The notes below the pieces were generated by a model. It made no database searches, was not told the origin of the DNA, and worked only from the letters and a program-made list of their open reading frames with translations. A stretch of DNA of 14,023 nt from Avoscillospira sp045652125. Lineage in GTDB: Bacteria > Bacillota > Clostridia > Oscillospirales > Oscillospiraceae. Shown one piece after another: positions 13,511 through 14,023 of this stretch (position 1 is its first letter; every line of letters begins with the position of its first letter). The translations under genes were made by a program, and so were the position numbers. Location: assembly GCA_045652125.1 (NCBI GenBank), contig JAZRTT010000050.1, positions 1 to 14,023 on the forward strand, in the 5' to 3' direction.

Positions 13511-13543
13511 CCGTTTTACGGTTCTGCAATATACTTATATAAT
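13511..13543 (+). promoter_or_regulatory. Probable fucI promoter with small palindrome over the -35
   Basis: TTTACG (13515-13520), a 17-bp spacer and TATAAT (13538-13543) form a promoter with a strong -10 and a weak -35. CCGT-TTT-ACGG (13511-13521) covers the -35 and could be an operator. It does not match the cgaaacgtttcg sites. I see no terminator after the LacI-family gene, so read-through into fucI is also possible. Confidence 0.5.
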
Positions 13544-13579
13544 TTATGCTAAACACAGCAAATACAGGAGGAAAATGAA

Positions 13580-14023
13580 ATGGCAAAAAACAGATATATC
13601 GGCGATTATCCCGTCATTGGCATCCGCCCCATCGTTGACGGCCGCCGCGGCCCTCTGAAGCTGCGTGAAAGCCTGGAACCCATCGTCTGGGCCATGGCTG
13701 AAGCTGCCAAGAAGCTGTTTGAAGAGAACCTGTTCTACTCCAACGGCGAACCTGTGAAGGTCGTTATGGCTGACACCTGCATCGGTCGTGTTCCCGAGAC
13801 CGCCGCTTGTGCTGACAAGTTCAAGAAGGAAGGCGTTTCCATCACCCTGTCTGTCACTCCCTGCTGGTGCTACGGCTCTGAGACCATGGACATGGACCCC
13901 ACTACCATCAAGGGCGTCTGGGGCTTCAACGGTACCGAGCGTCCCGGTGCTGTGTATCTGGCTGCTGTTCTGGCCGGCCACGCACAGAAGGGTCTGCCCG
14001 CATTCGGCATCTACGGTCATGAA
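13580..14023 (+). CDS. fucI: L-fucose isomerase (N-terminal part, cut by window end)
   Basis: Converts L-fucose to L-fuculose (and usually D-arabinose to D-ribulose) in the cytosol, the first step of fucose use. The visible 148 residues match the family closely: IGIRPIVDGRRGPLKLRESLE, MADTCIGRVPETAACADKF, SVTPCWCYGSETMDMDPTTIKGVWGFNGTERPGAVYLAAVLAGHAQKG and FGIYGHE. The full enzyme is about 590 residues, and its metal-binding residues lie beyond the window. The start at 13580 follows AGGAGG by 8 nt; an ATG 5 nt upstream is out of frame. Codon use is strongly biased (CTG, AAG, ACC, GAC), more like the ribosomal genes than the neighbouring regulator, which suggests high expression. Confidence 0.96.
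   Translation, partial: MAKNRYIGDYPVIGIRPIVDGRRGPLKLRESLEPIVWAMAEAAKKLFEENLFYSNGEPVKVVMADTCIGRVPETAACADKFKKEGVSITLSVTPCWCYGSETMDMDPTTIKGVWGFNGTERPGAVYLAAVLAGHAQKGLPAFGIYGHE

Overview
The window looks like the chromosome of a Gram-positive anaerobe of the Clostridia, most likely an Oscillospirales-type gut commensal. The grounds are strong AGGAGG ribosome-binding sites, consensus sigma-A promoters, the S10 ribosomal operon order, a short archaeal/eukaryote-type ProS, an iron-sulfur L-serine dehydratase, and an ABC sugar transporter beside L-fucose isomerase. The lineage is inferred from gene content only.

Layout. (1) 1-4828, minus strand: the S10 operon, read right to left as rpsJ, rplC, rplD, rplW, rplB, rpsS, rplV, rpsC, rplP, with rplP cut by the window edge. 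Junctions are very tight: two TAATG overlaps, and three stop codons merged with the next Shine-Dalgarno (TAAGGAG). A TTGACA-17-TATGAT promoter at 5113-5141 drives a leader of about 280 nt carrying an attenuator-like hairpin. (2) 5213-6652, minus: proS with its own fully consensus promoter; its probable terminator hairpin physically contains the -35 box of the S10 promoter. (3) 6787-6948, plus: a 53-residue protein of ribbon-helix-helix appearance. (4) 6951-8359, plus: promoter, a leader with mutually exclusive hairpins, and a one-piece L-serine ammonia-lyase, closed by a bidirectional terminator at 8388-8420. (5) 8453-12132, minus: a sugar ABC transporter (ATPase, permease, lipoprotein binding protein). 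(6) 12133-12520: divergent control region with back-to-back promoters, two copies of a LacI-type operator, and an uncharacterised 56-codon ORF in the transporter leader. (7) 12521-14023, plus: LacI-family regulator and the start of fucI.

Regions 5-7 read as one catabolic locus. The transporter probably imports L-fucose or a related sugar (D-arabinose is the usual alternative FucI substrate), FucI isomerises it, and the LacI protein controls the divergent promoters. Assigning the sugar to the transporter is inference from adjacency.

Most of the window is ordinary core genome, and I see no phage, IS, CRISPR or defence system. The items most worth checking are regulatory: the serine dehydratase leader, the S10 leader and its terminator/promoter overlap, and the small ORF with an embedded operator. 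Two ribosomal proteins, S3 and L3, also carry unusual repeat-built C-terminal tails.
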